Shown: piece after piece, positions 15,296-24,278 of the stretch
How the letters are laid out: each line of letters opens with the position of its first letter
How positions within the stretch are numbered: position 1 is the first letter of the stretch
Notes under the pieces: model-generated
Databases searched by the model: none
What the model was told of the DNA's origin: nothing
What the model saw: only the letters and a program-made list of their open reading frames with translations
Program-made: the position numbers and the translations under genes
From: Companilactobacillus nuruki
Lineage (GTDB): Bacteria > Bacillota > Bacilli > Lactobacillales > Lactobacillaceae
Length of the DNA stretch: 64,000 nucleotides
Direction of reading: 5' to 3'
NCBI RefSeq assembly: GCF_002872255.1
Contig: NZ_NIPR01000052.1
Span: 142,797 to 206,796 of the forward strand

Positions 15296-16507
15296 ATGAA
15301 AATAGTATCAAAATCGAACCAGCTAGATAGCTACCAAGCTAAAGTGGTTGCTTCCACAGCTTCAGGATTTGGATTAGAAAACATGGACGTAATGTTTTTA
15401 TCATTCGCCCTTTCATCCATTATCGCTGAATTGCATTTAAGTGGAACGCAAGCGGGTCTTATCTCGACCATAACAAATATTGGTATGCTATTGGGTGGTA
15501 TTTTTTTTGGAATTTTAGCTGACAAAATTGGCCGTGTCAAAACATTTAGTCATACAATCTTTATCTTCGCCCTTGCAACCGCGGCAATGTTTTTTGCACA
15601 TAATCTTACAGCTATTTATATCTGTCGCTTTATTGCCGGCATTGGAGCCGGTGGAGAATATGGCATTGGTATGACTGTCTTAGCTGAAAGTTTTTCAAAG
15701 GAAAAATTAGGTAGAGTATCATCCTGGGTAGGTATGGCCGGTCAAATTGGGGCTATTCTTGCAGCCTTATTAGCCGCCTTGATACTACCAACATTAGGCT
15801 GGCATGCCTTATTCTTATTTGGTATCATTCCAGTTATTATTACTTTCTTTACCCGCAGACATTTAAGAGAAAGTGCTATTTTTACAAATTCCTCCAAAGA
15901 AACACATGGTAATATCAAACAACTATTTGCTACACCAAAAATTTCTTATCAAACAATTGCTTTAATGATTATGGCAATTGTTCAAATCGCTGGTTACTTT
16001 GGTCTAATGAACTGGCTGCCTACTATCATGCAAAAACAGCTTAATCTAACCGTAGGTGCCTCCACTTGGATGATTGCAACAATTTTAGGTATGTGTGCTG
16101 GAATGTTAACCTTTGGATGGATTCTAGACAACTTAGGACCTCGATTAGCCTTTGGAATCTTTTTAACGGCTTCAGCCATTGGTGTTTATATTCTAACTTT
16201 GCCAAATAATGTCTGGTCGTTAATTATTGTTGGTGCGGTCGTTGGATATTTTTCAAATGGAATGTTTGCAGGATTCGGGGCAATCGTAAGTCGACTATAT
16301 CCGACCGAGATACGGGCAACGGCCAATAACGTTATTATGAATGTTGGTCGGTGTATCGGTGGTTTCTCAAGTTTAGCAATTGGCTTTATTCTTGATCATT
16401 ACAATATTATGACTGTTATGGTCTTTATCTCAACATTGTACATTATCAGTTTGTTAGTTATGCTAACGGTTTCTAATTTAAAAGCTTCGAATTATAAAAA
16501 CATTTAA
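15296..16507 (+). CDS. MFS transporter, AAHS (aromatic acid:H+ symporter)-like
   Basis: The 403-residue protein has twelve hydrophobic segments. The MFS motif GILADKIGRVKTF sits between helices 2 and 3, preceded by an acidic helix 1 (GLENMDVMFLSFAL). RLYPTEIRATANNVIMNVGR before the tenth to eleventh helices fits the sugar/AAHS group. ATG 15296 is used because GGAGGG lies 6 nt upstream; an in-frame ATG at 15260 lies inside the inverted repeat and lacks an SD. Probable substrates are organic or aromatic acids, without certainty. Confidence 0.85.
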   Translation: MKIVSKSNQLDSYQAKVVASTASGFGLENMDVMFLSFALSSIIAELHLSGTQAGLISTITNIGMLLGGIFFGILADKIGRVKTFSHTIFIFALATAAMFFAHNLTAIYICRFIAGIGAGGEYGIGMTVLAESFSKEKLGRVSSWVGMAGQIGAILAALLAALILPTLGWHALFLFGIIPVIITFFTRRHLRESAIFTNSSKETHGNIKQLFATPKISYQTIALMIMAIVQIAGYFGLMNWLPTIMQKQLNLTVGASTWMIATILGMCAGMLTFGWILDNLGPRLAFGIFLTASAIGVYILTLPNNVWSLIIVGAVVGYFSNGMFAGFGAIVSRLYPTEIRATANNVIMNVGRCIGGFSSLAIGFILDHYNIMTVMVFISTLYIISLLVMLTVSNLKASNYKNI

Positions 16508-16516
16508 AACAATATC

Positions 16517-16563
16517 AAAAAACTATCTAATAACCTTCAAGGGCTATTAGATAGTTTTTTTTG
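16517..16563 (+). terminator. Terminator after AAHS-type MFS
   Basis: Stem AAAACTATCTAATA with TATTAGATAGTTTT, an 11-12 nt loop and an eight-T tail. Confidence 0.85.
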
Positions 16564-16575
16564 ATCATCTTCAAA

Positions 16576-16609
16576 TTTTAGTGGACAAAGTCCACTAAAA
16601 TGCTATAAT
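16576..16609 (+). promoter_or_regulatory. MarR operator (25-bp perfect palindrome) over the promoter
   Basis: TTTTAGTGGAC and GTCCACTAAAA flank AAA (16576-16600). The palindrome covers a -35-like TGGACA (16582-16587), and TATAAT follows at 16604-16609 with a 16-nt spacer. A dimer bound here would exclude RNA polymerase, so marR and the acetyltransferase gene should be autorepressed. Confidence 0.8.
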
Positions 16610-16638
16610 CATTTTTATTAAGTACTGGAGATGAGAAA

Positions 16639-17073
16639 ATGTTAAGCCAAGAGGAAATATCATCGATTCGTAATTTCAACCGCGACTATACCAAATTACT
16701 CGGAATTATGAACAAAAAAGTACTCGATACCCCGTTGAGTTGGACTGAGGGTAGAGTACTTTTAGAGATTTCATTCAATAACGATAAAACACCTATTGCA
16801 GTTGCAAGCAACTTAGGATTGGATAAAAGCTATACCAGTAGGATCATTAAACGGTTTGAAAAAAATAATCTAATAAATAAATCGCCATCTTCAACTGATT
16901 CCAGATCCATCGAATTAAGCTTGACCTCCGATGGGGAATCACTAGTCAAGGAACTGAATAAGAGATCCGATCAGCAAATTGACGATCTACTAAGCAATTT
17001 ATCTAGCTCCGAGCAGCAAGAATTTTATCAAGCAATGACCGTTTTAGACAATTTACTCTTCAATAGAAAGTAG
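16639..17073 (+). CDS. MarR family transcriptional regulator
   Basis: The 144-residue winged-helix protein contains helix-turn-helix TPIAVASNLGLDKSYTSRIIKRF (about 53-75) and wing SSTDSRSIELSLT. It is the first gene of a two-gene unit with a GNAT acetyltransferase 8 nt downstream. The palindrome over its own promoter makes autorepression likely. The ligand is unknown; aromatic compounds are typical of the family. Confidence 0.9.
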   Translation: MLSQEEISSIRNFNRDYTKLLGIMNKKVLDTPLSWTEGRVLLEISFNNDKTPIAVASNLGLDKSYTSRIIKRFEKNNLINKSPSSTDSRSIELSLTSDGESLVKELNKRSDQQIDDLLSNLSSSEQQEFYQAMTVLDNLLFNRK

Positions 17074-17081
17074 GTATTACT

Positions 17082-17516
17082 ATGTGGAAAATTAAAACAT
17101 TTACTGAATTATCAACAAAGGAACTTTACGATATTCTTTATCTAAGAACTAAAGTTTTTGTTGTTGAGCAAGAACGCGTTTACCAAGAAGTAGATTCTCA
17201 TGACCTAGAATCGATTCACATCTTTGATGTCATCGATGGAAAAATTGTCGCATACGCAAGAGTATTTGCTCAAAACGATAATGTGACTTTTGGACGAGTA
17301 CTGACTGATCCCAAATACCGTGGTCATGGACTGGGAAATGAATTAATGGAACATATTCTTCAAACCATTAGAGAAAGTTTCCCCAAACAAGAGGTTGAAA
17401 TTGAAGCCCAAGTTCAAGTTGAGGGGTTTTATCAAAAATTTAATTTTGAAAGTCATGGCAAGCCCTTTTTGTTTAATCAAACCCCACACCTCAAAATGAC
17501 TCATGCAGCTATTTAA
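17082..17516 (+). CDS. ElaA-like GNAT N-acetyltransferase
   Basis: The 144-residue single GNAT domain has the acetyl-CoA pyrophosphate loop VLTDPKYRGHGLGNELM (R-G-x-G-x-G near residues 89-93). The N-terminal pattern ELYDILYLRTKVFVVEQ is characteristic of the ElaA group. Substrate unknown. Co-transcribed with MarR; its stop overlaps the convergent M50 gene by 4 nt. Confidence 0.88.
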   Translation: MWKIKTFTELSTKELYDILYLRTKVFVVEQERVYQEVDSHDLESIHIFDVIDGKIVAYARVFAQNDNVTFGRVLTDPKYRGHGLGNELMEHILQTIRESFPKQEVEIEAQVQVEGFYQKFNFESHGKPFLFNQTPHLKMTHAAI

Positions 17517-18304
17517 AGAAAATTAAACATCCCCAAAATTTTAATTACTATCATCGATAACACGATACTAATAATTGCATGAAACATGAACAAAATCGAG
17601 AATGTCACAAAATAAATAGAAAAAGTCATTACTAAGACTCTGATTTGTAAAATATACAAAACTGAGCCAAGGATAATTAAAGTAACTACCCACGGTAGAA
17701 TTCCTTTATTAACCGTCATAAAATCTTCTCGACTCAAATCATAGCCTGTGCTAGCAATCATAATCGTTAAAATAATATATATAACAATCATACCAAATGA
17801 AGCATTGGTAAAACTAGATTTTAAATTATCTAAAACTGAATCAAAAATATTCGTCAATGAAACAGTTGTATTCAAATCCAATTGAGTTAGTGCCGTCAGG
17901 CTAAACTGGGCTCTTAAAAGAAATTTCTGTAAAAAGTATAATGCAATCGAACACATATAATATGGAGCCAAACCAATAAAGAAGTTTCCCAACATTTGAT
18001 AAACATTTCGATCATTCCATCGATGATTTACTGATCCCAAAGAGCCCGATTGACGATAATCTAAATTTAATAACTGAACTTTAGTTACTTGATGACCAAA
18101 TAAATAAGCAAATATTGCATGGCCCAACTCATGAATAACTACACCCAAACCACCCACAAGCAGTTGGCTATTGTTTCCAAGATTATCAACCAAAATAACT
18201 TTTGAGGCGTGTCCTAACCATGAACTTACCAATGCTGTCAGATATGGTACCAATGTAAAAATGGCCACCAGAGTTATTACAAAACCAAAATAGCTATTCC
18301 ACAA
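17513..18304 (-). CDS. Integral membrane M50-like metalloprotease family protein
   Basis: The zinc motif HELGH lies in the first third, within a hydrophobic segment (VVIHELGHAIFAYLFGH), as in site-2-type M50 peptidases and their relatives. About six further membrane helices follow. I place the start at TTG 18304, where AGGGAG lies 7 nt upstream. The alternative ATG at 18322 has no SD and lies only about 4 nt behind the start predicted from TATAAT at 18333-18338. A third-ligand Asp of classical M50 proteases is not obvious, so substrate cleavage is not certain. It may belong to the YwmF/M50B type that acts on signalling or secreted proteins. Confidence 0.72.
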   Translation of the reverse strand: MWNSYFGFVITLVAIFTLVPYLTALVSSWLGHASKVILVDNLGNNSQLLVGGLGVVIHELGHAIFAYLFGHQVTKVQLLNLDYRQSGSLGSVNHRWNDRNVYQMLGNFFIGLAPYYMCSIALYFLQKFLLRAQFSLTALTQLDLNTTVSLTNIFDSVLDNLKSSFTNASFGMIVIYIILTIMIASTGYDLSREDFMTVNKGILPWVVTLIILGSVLYILQIRVLVMTFSIYFVTFSILFMFHAIISIVLSMIVIKILGMFNFL

Positions 18305-18348
18305 AACAAATCTCCCTTGCATAATTTCATCAATTATAACATTGGTAA

Positions 18349-19470
18349 TTACTCTTTCACTTTGTTTAACCGTCGATTTGTTTCATTCTTAAACAATTGA
18401 TAAATTGTTGCGGCAATAGGCACTCCCAATAACATACCAACAATTCCGCCTAAGCCGCCACCGATGGTAATAGCTGCCAAAACCCATATTCCAGGTAGTC
18501 CTAAGGATGTTCCAACAACCCGTGGATAAATCAAATTACTTTCCAACTGTTGTAGTACCAAAATGAAAATAACAAACAAGACTGCATCTAAAGGTGAATC
18601 TACTGATATTAATAGAAAACCCACTGCTCCACCAACCCAAGCCCCTAAAATTGGTACTAACGAGGTGATTGCTACAAAGGCCCCCACAGACAAAGCATAT
18701 GGAAAATGGAACAAAAGCATGCCCAAGGTACATAAAGTTCCCAAAATGATGGCTTCCGTTACCTGTCCAACAATAAAACTACTGAACATATCATTAGTAA
18801 CCTTCAAGACATACCTAATCTTTTCTAGGTGTTCAGGTTTAATAAAGGCTCTACTTGCTCGTTTAACTTGTGAAGCCAATTTTTCTTTAGAAGCCAAAAT
18901 ATAAATTGCAAAAGTAAAAGCCAGTATAAAGTTAAAAATCCCTTTAGCAAATCCAGTCACAATTTTAAACGTTGAACCAAATATTCCACTCAAACCTGTA
19001 GAAAGAAATTTCATCACCTTGTTTTGAACAGTAGTCCAATTGATACTTATCTCCTTTAATTGATCTGGGACTACAGAATGATTATTTATTCTCTTAGCAA
19101 AATCAGATATATCGGTTAAGATAGCTGGTATTGATTTAAAAAAGTCTGTTAAAGCTTTGACAAATTGCGGTAAAACTAGTCTAAAAACAACTGCCATTAC
19201 TAAACCGACGATAACCAAAGCCAGCAAAATAACAATACCTCGTCGACTGTTTTGTAGCCATTTTATTTTTGTTTTTGGAAAAATATATTTTTCTAAACGA
19301 ACACAAAGAATATTTAATGCATAAGCCAACACCCCACCTAAAATTAACGGCATGCAGATACCCAATAGATTTAAAAATAATTGATAGATTTGACCCGGAT
19401 AAACCAATAAAAATAACACGAGAGTTACAATGATTCCATATTTCACAAGATCAACACGTTTTATTCCCAT
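18349..19470 (-). CDS. AI-2E family (PerM/YdbI-like) membrane protein
   Basis: The 373-residue protein has about eight membrane helices and the family blocks GQVTEAIILGTLCTLGML, FVAITSLVPILGAWVG and ESNLIYPRVVGTSLGLPG. Members include transporters of autoinducer-2 and Na+/H+ or Na+(Li+)/H+ antiporters, so substrate assignment is open. Start ATG 19470 follows GGGAGTT. It is upstream of the M50 gene on the same strand but has a separate promoter for that gene. Confidence 0.88.
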   Translation of the reverse strand: MGIKRVDLVKYGIIVTLVLFLLVYPGQIYQLFLNLLGICMPLILGGVLAYALNILCVRLEKYIFPKTKIKWLQNSRRGIVILLALVIVGLVMAVVFRLVLPQFVKALTDFFKSIPAILTDISDFAKRINNHSVVPDQLKEISINWTTVQNKVMKFLSTGLSGIFGSTFKIVTGFAKGIFNFILAFTFAIYILASKEKLASQVKRASRAFIKPEHLEKIRYVLKVTNDMFSSFIVGQVTEAIILGTLCTLGMLLFHFPYALSVGAFVAITSLVPILGAWVGGAVGFLLISVDSPLDAVLFVIFILVLQQLESNLIYPRVVGTSLGLPGIWVLAAITIGGGLGGIVGMLLGVPIAATIYQLFKNETNRRLNKVKE

Positions 19471-19552
19471 AATTAACTCCCATTAGTTGTTTAGTCTATA
19501 TATCATAACAAAAATAATAGAACCAAACAAAACTCAACGAATAAGATATTAT

Positions 19553-19932
19553 TTTTGATTGGTTTAGGGTGTCTTTTAATTAAAATAGTTCTAGCTAGTC
19601 AAAATAAATAGTCTATATTGATTATTAATAATATTTGAAAAAATAAAATTGATATCAATATAGACTATTTATATATATTTAAAAATTAAAAATAGAACCA
19701 TTTACACCTGTTGCAACACTAAATTCCAAAACAACAACAATTATCTAGCACGCAGCGGAGAAAGGACGATTTCAGCCAAGAAATTACTCTTAGTCAGCGT
19801 TTTTTGCTGGCTTAGAATAATGTCGAGCTTGGAGACAAGTAATTTTCTTGGTTTCAAGTCGTGCCCCGTTCCAAATCATTCCTTTCATAGTGGAGTGCAG
19901 AGCACTTCCTTATACACCCTAACCAATCAAAA
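19553..19932. repeat. Structured non-coding element, shorter relative (copy 2)
   Basis: Bounded by TTTTGATTGGTTTAGGGTGT (19553-19572) and its inverted partner (19914-19932, one indel). After a central hairpin AAATAGTCTATATTGAT/ATCAATATAGACTATTT (19606-19670) comes a minus-strand module (about 19735-19905) clearly homologous to the right module of copy 1: CGGAGAAAGGA, TTTCAGCCAAGAAATTACTCTTAG and CTTGGAGACAAGT blocks. The left module of copy 1 is missing. The apical stem has changed on both arms compared with copy 1, which supports conservation of the hairpin. No protein-coding frame is apparent. Confidence 0.7.
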
Positions 19933-19950
19933 GAATTCTATAGTTCCTAA

Positions 19951-20811
19951 TTACTTATTAGATGCCACCCAACGTTTAATAAGATCGATTTCTTTTTTAT
20001 TCTGATTAAATTCCGAAAAAACTAAAGCTTTATTCATATAGTTATGAACCTTTTTATTATTGCCATTAATTCGACTCTCGTTCATCGCTAATTGAGCATA
20101 AATTCTAGCAATATAGTAAGTCACATGGTTCTCAGAACAAATTTTAACGCCATAATTCAACAATGTATTAGCTGTTTCCAAATCATTTCTCTCTGAATAA
20201 TAGATTGCACAGTAAAAAATAATATTGATATATCGCCAAATTTTATTAACATCATCAATTGACATTGTATATATATCATTGAAAACTTTACTAAAGTAAT
20301 ATTCGCTCTTTTTATCATCACCTTGTTTAGCATAAACCATGCCCATGCCAACAAATGATAAGAAAGTAAATATTGTTTCCCCTTTATCATCCAATTCTGA
20401 CAAAATTCGATTGAAATCAAAAATTGCATCGAATAAATCGCCATCATCCAAGACATTTAAGTATCCCTTCAAATAGTAATACTGCATCAACGCATCTTTA
20501 TCTTTCTCTAAATCTTCTGTATTGATTGATTTAATTATCTCCCAAGAGTCCTCATATTCTTGAATAATTAAATTAAATTCAGCCTGATTCATATTTTTGA
20601 TGACTCTTTGATTCTTCGTATCACTAACGCCAATAATACTATCTAAAGACAAATCCAAACGATTACACAATTGAATCAATATTTTTAATGATGGAATCTT
20701 ACCATTATTTTCAAACTTACTTAAAGTAGCTTGGGTACAAATACCATTACTCAATTCTTTTTGGGAGAGACCTAATTCTTTTCTTTTATCAATAAAAGTC
20801 TGTATATCCAC
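19951..20811 (-). CDS. RNPP/Rgg-type helix-turn-helix regulator with TPR-like C-terminus
   Basis: This 286-residue protein has an HTH_3 domain at residues about 6-60 (LGLSQKELSNGICTQATLSKFE) and a C-terminal helical-repeat domain of about 210 residues. That is the architecture of Rgg/PlcR-type regulators that bind short peptides. The start is GTG 20811, with AGGGG 7 nt upstream. I searched both strands of the flanks for a small signal peptide and found no convincing one, so it may sense a peptide from elsewhere or act as a plain regulator. The target is not evident; the opu operon upstream on the same strand has its own terminator. Confidence 0.8.
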   Translation of the reverse strand: MDIQTFIDKRKELGLSQKELSNGICTQATLSKFENNGKIPSLKILIQLCNRLDLSLDSIIGVSDTKNQRVIKNMNQAEFNLIIQEYEDSWEIIKSINTEDLEKDKDALMQYYYLKGYLNVLDDGDLFDAIFDFNRILSELDDKGETIFTFLSFVGMGMVYAKQGDDKKSEYYFSKVFNDIYTMSIDDVNKIWRYINIIFYCAIYYSERNDLETANTLLNYGVKICSENHVTYYIARIYAQLAMNESRINGNNKKVHNYMNKALVFSEFNQNKKEIDLIKRWVASNK

Positions 20812-20998
20812 GCCATCGCCCCTATATAATTATTTCATATTTTAATTAAATATAATTATATACCCAGTTCTATACCATGTCATTATTCAATTGAAAATGC
20901 TTACTTTTTCAAATTTAATAAAATCTAATTTTATGTAATATATAAAATAATATATCCGTAGAATTATTCCATAATTAAATATAATTCATTTTTAGAAA

Positions 20999-21031
20999 CA
21001 AAAAAATTGGAATTTCTTCCAATTTTTTGTT
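20999..21031 (-). terminator. Terminator of the opu operon
   Basis: CAAAAAAATTGG and CCAATTTTTTG arms around AATTTCTT, ending in T on both strands. Confidence 0.8.
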
Positions 21032-21034
21032 TTT

Positions 21035-21940
21035 CTATTTATTTTTTAAATCTTCAATAGAATTAATACTCTTCATATACTTAGGCACTGCTAAACCAAC
21101 TTTAGCACCTTCAAGATTAGGTCCTAAGTCTTCAAAGCGACCTTTATAGTCCTTATAGAAAAGACCAGATGTCTTAGGCAACCAGGCACTAACTTGTGCG
21201 TCGGCAGCTCCAGTAGCAATTGAGGCCCAAACTGGTTGGATCTCCATTGCTTGAATCGTTACTTTATAACCTTGATTGCGTAAAACCTGAGCAATAACGT
21301 TAGTTGAAGCAATCTCTGAATCCCAAGCAACATAAGTCATCTTCAACGATTGACCATGAACTTTTTTAACACCTTTGGTCCATTTCTGTACCTGTTTGGG
21401 ATTGGCCTTAATCCATTCCTTAGCGGCTTTCTGAGGGTCCATACCATTATTAACCTTTAGCATGACCTCAGACATTTGAGTCGGTGTCCAATGGAAACGA
21501 TCTAAAATCGTATAAGCTTGAGGTTTATCTTTTTTTAGACCCTTACGAACAACTGTATCAATATGTTCAGCCTTACCATAGACATTTTTAGGATCTTTCA
21601 AAAACTTAATTGGATACTTAGTAAACATCCAATGTGGTTGCCATCCAGTAATTACAATTGGACGCTTATCTTTTATAGCTTTGTCCAAAGTACTAGTCAT
21701 TGCTGACGTGGAACTTGTTTGTAATTGCCAATTACTATCTTCCAAACCGTAGGCCTTTAAGGCCTTTTGTGTTGATGACATAATTCCAGCACCAGCATCA
21801 ATTCCGGTAATTGTATAGTTAATCTGTGAACCCAATTTTTCCTTACTATTATATGGAGCCGTTTGGGAACTACATGCGGAAACAATCGGGATAATTAATA
21901 ATGCTAGTAAGAAAAGTTTAATAAACTTTTGTTTCTTCAA
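21035..21940 (-). CDS. opuAC: Glycine betaine/proline betaine ABC transporter substrate-binding lipoprotein (OpuAC-like)
   Basis: A lipoprotein signal peptide with lipobox PIVSAC (Cys23) precedes a type-II periplasmic-binding fold of the OpuAC family. It has the pattern ITGIDAGAGIMSSTQKALKAYGL, then GWQPHWMFTKYPIKFLKDPK, where conserved tryptophans contribute to the aromatic cage for the quaternary ammonium group. It is the last gene of the ATPase-permease-SBP operon, 10 nt behind the permease. It supports uptake of osmoprotectants such as glycine betaine, carnitine or proline betaine. Confidence 0.88.
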   Translation of the reverse strand: MKKQKFIKLFLLALLIIPIVSACSSQTAPYNSKEKLGSQINYTITGIDAGAGIMSSTQKALKAYGLEDSNWQLQTSSTSAMTSTLDKAIKDKRPIVITGWQPHWMFTKYPIKFLKDPKNVYGKAEHIDTVVRKGLKKDKPQAYTILDRFHWTPTQMSEVMLKVNNGMDPQKAAKEWIKANPKQVQKWTKGVKKVHGQSLKMTYVAWDSEIASTNVIAQVLRNQGYKVTIQAMEIQPVWASIATGAADAQVSAWLPKTSGLFYKDYKGRFEDLGPNLEGAKVGLAVPKYMKSINSIEDLKNK

Positions 21941-21950
21941 ATAATCCCTC

Positions 21951-22799
21951 CTAATGTTTTCTGCGTGATCGTGTTAATGATTGTGTTAAACGGTCCAAAA
22001 TAATTGCCAAGATAACAATTGCTAATCCAGCAGCAAAACCGTTACCTGCATCATTTCTACCTACGGCAAAATATACTTTAGTTCCAAGACCCATGGCACC
22101 AATCATTGATGCAATAACAACCATTGATAATGAAAGCATCATACTTTGGTTAACACCAGCCATTAAACTACTCTTAGCAATGGGTAGCTCAACTTTAAAT
22201 AATTTTTGCCATTCAGTTGACCCAAACGAATCAGCTGCCTCAATCAACTCATTAGGTACCTCTCGAATACCCATATTGGTCATTCTAACCGTTGGCGGCA
22301 TAGCAAAAATAACTGAGGCAACGATACCTGGAACCATTCCAATACCAAACAAAGCAACAGCTGGAATCAAGTAAACGAAGGCTGGCATTGTTTGCATGAA
22401 ATCAAGTACTGGTTTCAAAATAATCTCTGCTGTATGGCTCTTAGCCATCAAAATACCTAATGGTATACCAATAACTAAAGCAATCAAACTAGATGTTAAT
22501 ACTAAAGTTAGCGTCTGTGTCATATCACGCCAGAAGTTCAAATTCCAAATCATCAACAGACCAAGAAACTCAAAGATTAATAATCCCCAGTTTTGTTGAT
22601 CTCGATTAACGTAGTACGTTAAAGCTAGAACCAAGATAATAAATAACCAAATAGGAATAATATCAAAAATCCATTGAAAGGCATTGTTGATCGATCCGAT
22701 AAAATTAGTAATAGCATTGAAGAATCCAGTAAATTGAACTAACCAATCTACAAAATTATCTATCCAATGAGCTAAAGGTAATTGTGGAATATTATTCAA
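21951..22799 (-). CDS. opuAB: Glycine betaine ABC transporter permease (OpuAB/ProW-like)
   Basis: The 282-residue permease has an N-terminal part with extra helices (about 20-75) before the ABC permease core. The EAA loop reads ELIEAADSFGSTEWQKLFKVELP (about 188-210). The SIIGAMGLGTKVYFAVGRNDAGNG-type segment is characteristic of ProW/OpuAB. Its ATG overlaps the ATPase stop by 8 nt. The SBP is a separate lipoprotein, so this is the three-gene OpuA form rather than the fused two-gene form. Confidence 0.9.
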   Translation of the reverse strand: MNNIPQLPLAHWIDNFVDWLVQFTGFFNAITNFIGSINNAFQWIFDIIPIWLFIILVLALTYYVNRDQQNWGLLIFEFLGLLMIWNLNFWRDMTQTLTLVLTSSLIALVIGIPLGILMAKSHTAEIILKPVLDFMQTMPAFVYLIPAVALFGIGMVPGIVASVIFAMPPTVRMTNMGIREVPNELIEAADSFGSTEWQKLFKVELPIAKSSLMAGVNQSMMLSLSMVVIASMIGAMGLGTKVYFAVGRNDAGNGFAAGLAIVILAIILDRLTQSLTRSRRKH

Positions 22800-24003
22800 A
22801 ATCGCTCACCTCATTTCCTGCTAATGCTCCCAGAACAGCACCACGTACAATAATTCCCATTAATTGTTTCTTATCATTAATAACAGCAAAAGGAATTCCT
22901 GTTTGAGAGATGTCATCCATTAAATCTGAAATTGGAGTATCTTCAGATGTTGTTGGAACTTTAGTTTGAACGATAGGTGTTAAATCACCATTGTTTTCAC
23001 GAACCAATTTAATAACATCGTTAGCATCAACAATACCTAACAAGTTACGCCTACTATCAACCACATAAGCAGTCGAAACCTCGTTATCCTTCATCATCTT
23101 CAAAGCCAAACGAGGTCCAGCCTTTTCAATGTTGACAATTGTTGGACGAATCATAACATTTCCAGCAGTAAGAACCTTACTACGATCAACATTTTCAATA
23201 AATTCTTCAACATATTCATCAGCTGGATGTGTCAAGATATCTTCCGGAGTTCCGGTTTGAATTACCTTAGCATCCTTCATAATCATAATTCGATCACCAA
23301 TCTTTAATGCTTCATTCAAATCATGACTAATAAAGATAATTGTCTTGTGCAATTTTTCTTGAATATCCAATAATTGATCTTGCATATCAGTTCTATTTAA
23401 TGGATCAAGCGCTGAAAAGGCTTCATCCATCAAAAGTATTTCGGGATCATTAGCCAATGCTCGAGCTAACCCAACACGTTGTTGCATACCACCGGACAAT
23501 TGATCGGGATACTCATCATTATATCCAGTTATCCCAACTGTTTCTAAGGCTTCTTTAGCCTTTTTTTCGCGAGTTGTTTTATCAGCTCCTTGAATTTCCA
23601 AACCATACTCAGTATTCTCTAATACCGTTCGATTTGGAAATAGTCCAAAGTTTTGAAAAACCATACTCATTTTCTTACGACGCACATCACGGAGTTCTTT
23701 TTTGTCTATTTTCATCAGATTCTCACCATCGATCAAGACCTCACCCTCAGTGGGTTCAATCAATCGGTTAATCATCCGAACTAATGTAGATTTTCCGCTT
23801 CCGGACAAACCCATGATTACGAAAATTTCACCATCATATATTTTGAAATCGGCTCGATCAACCCCGACCGTAGCACCAGTTTCTTTAAGAATTTCTGCTT
23901 TATCTTTTCCTTGACGACTTAACTCTTTGGCTTTATTAATATGCTTGCCAAATATTTTGGTTAAGTTTTTGACTTCTACTTTTGTACTTTTTTGAGTACT
24001 CAT
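22792..24003 (-). CDS. opuAA: Glycine betaine ABC transporter ATP-binding protein with tandem CBS domains (OpuAA/ProV-like)
   Basis: Walker A GLSGSGKST, Q-loop SMVFQNFGLFPNRTV, signature LSGGMQQRVGLARAL and Walker B ILLMDEAFSALDPLNR define the ATPase. The N-terminal helix GKHINKAKELSRQGKDK and the C-terminal pair of CBS domains (about 275-400) are typical of OpuAA/ProV. In OpuA these domains gate transport in response to ionic strength or cyclic-di-AMP. I choose ATG 24003 (MSTQKSTK), because GGGGGA lies 5 nt upstream; the longer start at 24015 places its ATG on the SD itself. Confidence 0.92.
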   Translation of the reverse strand: MSTQKSTKVEVKNLTKIFGKHINKAKELSRQGKDKAEILKETGATVGVDRADFKIYDGEIFVIMGLSGSGKSTLVRMINRLIEPTEGEVLIDGENLMKIDKKELRDVRRKKMSMVFQNFGLFPNRTVLENTEYGLEIQGADKTTREKKAKEALETVGITGYNDEYPDQLSGGMQQRVGLARALANDPEILLMDEAFSALDPLNRTDMQDQLLDIQEKLHKTIIFISHDLNEALKIGDRIMIMKDAKVIQTGTPEDILTHPADEYVEEFIENVDRSKVLTAGNVMIRPTIVNIEKAGPRLALKMMKDNEVSTAYVVDSRRNLLGIVDANDVIKLVRENNGDLTPIVQTKVPTTSEDTPISDLMDDISQTGIPFAVINDKKQLMGIIVRGAVLGALAGNEVSDFE

Positions 24004-24031
24004 TAAATCCCCCATTCTTGGAATTGAAAAC

Positions 24032-24047
24032 GAACAATTATTTGTTC
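24032..24047. promoter_or_regulatory. 16-bp inverted repeat upstream of opuA
   Basis: GAACAA-TTAT-TTGTTC lies 28 nt before the opuAA start, in the promoter/leader region. It could be an operator for osmotic control, but no regulator can be assigned. Confidence 0.4.
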
Positions 24048-24167
24048 ATTACTTGGAAATAAAAAAACTATTATTTAAAAATTTAAATAACAGCGACTAG
24101 TTTACCCTAACAAATATTTTTTACTTATGCAAATTATCAGTTTTATTGTAAGCATTTTAGCTACCAA

Positions 24168-24203
24168 AAAAGGCCTAATTTTTAAATTAAAATTAAGGCC
24201 TAC
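24168..24203 (-). terminator. Terminator after the MerR gene
   Basis: AGGCCTTAATTTT and AAAAATTAGGCCT arms with a T-run on the minus strand, between merR and the opu promoter region. Confidence 0.75.
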
Positions 24204-24278
24204 ATTCACTAACAATATAACTTAGCGAGTTCTTGTAAATTCAAATATAAATTTTTAAAAAATAACTGAACTTTTTTA

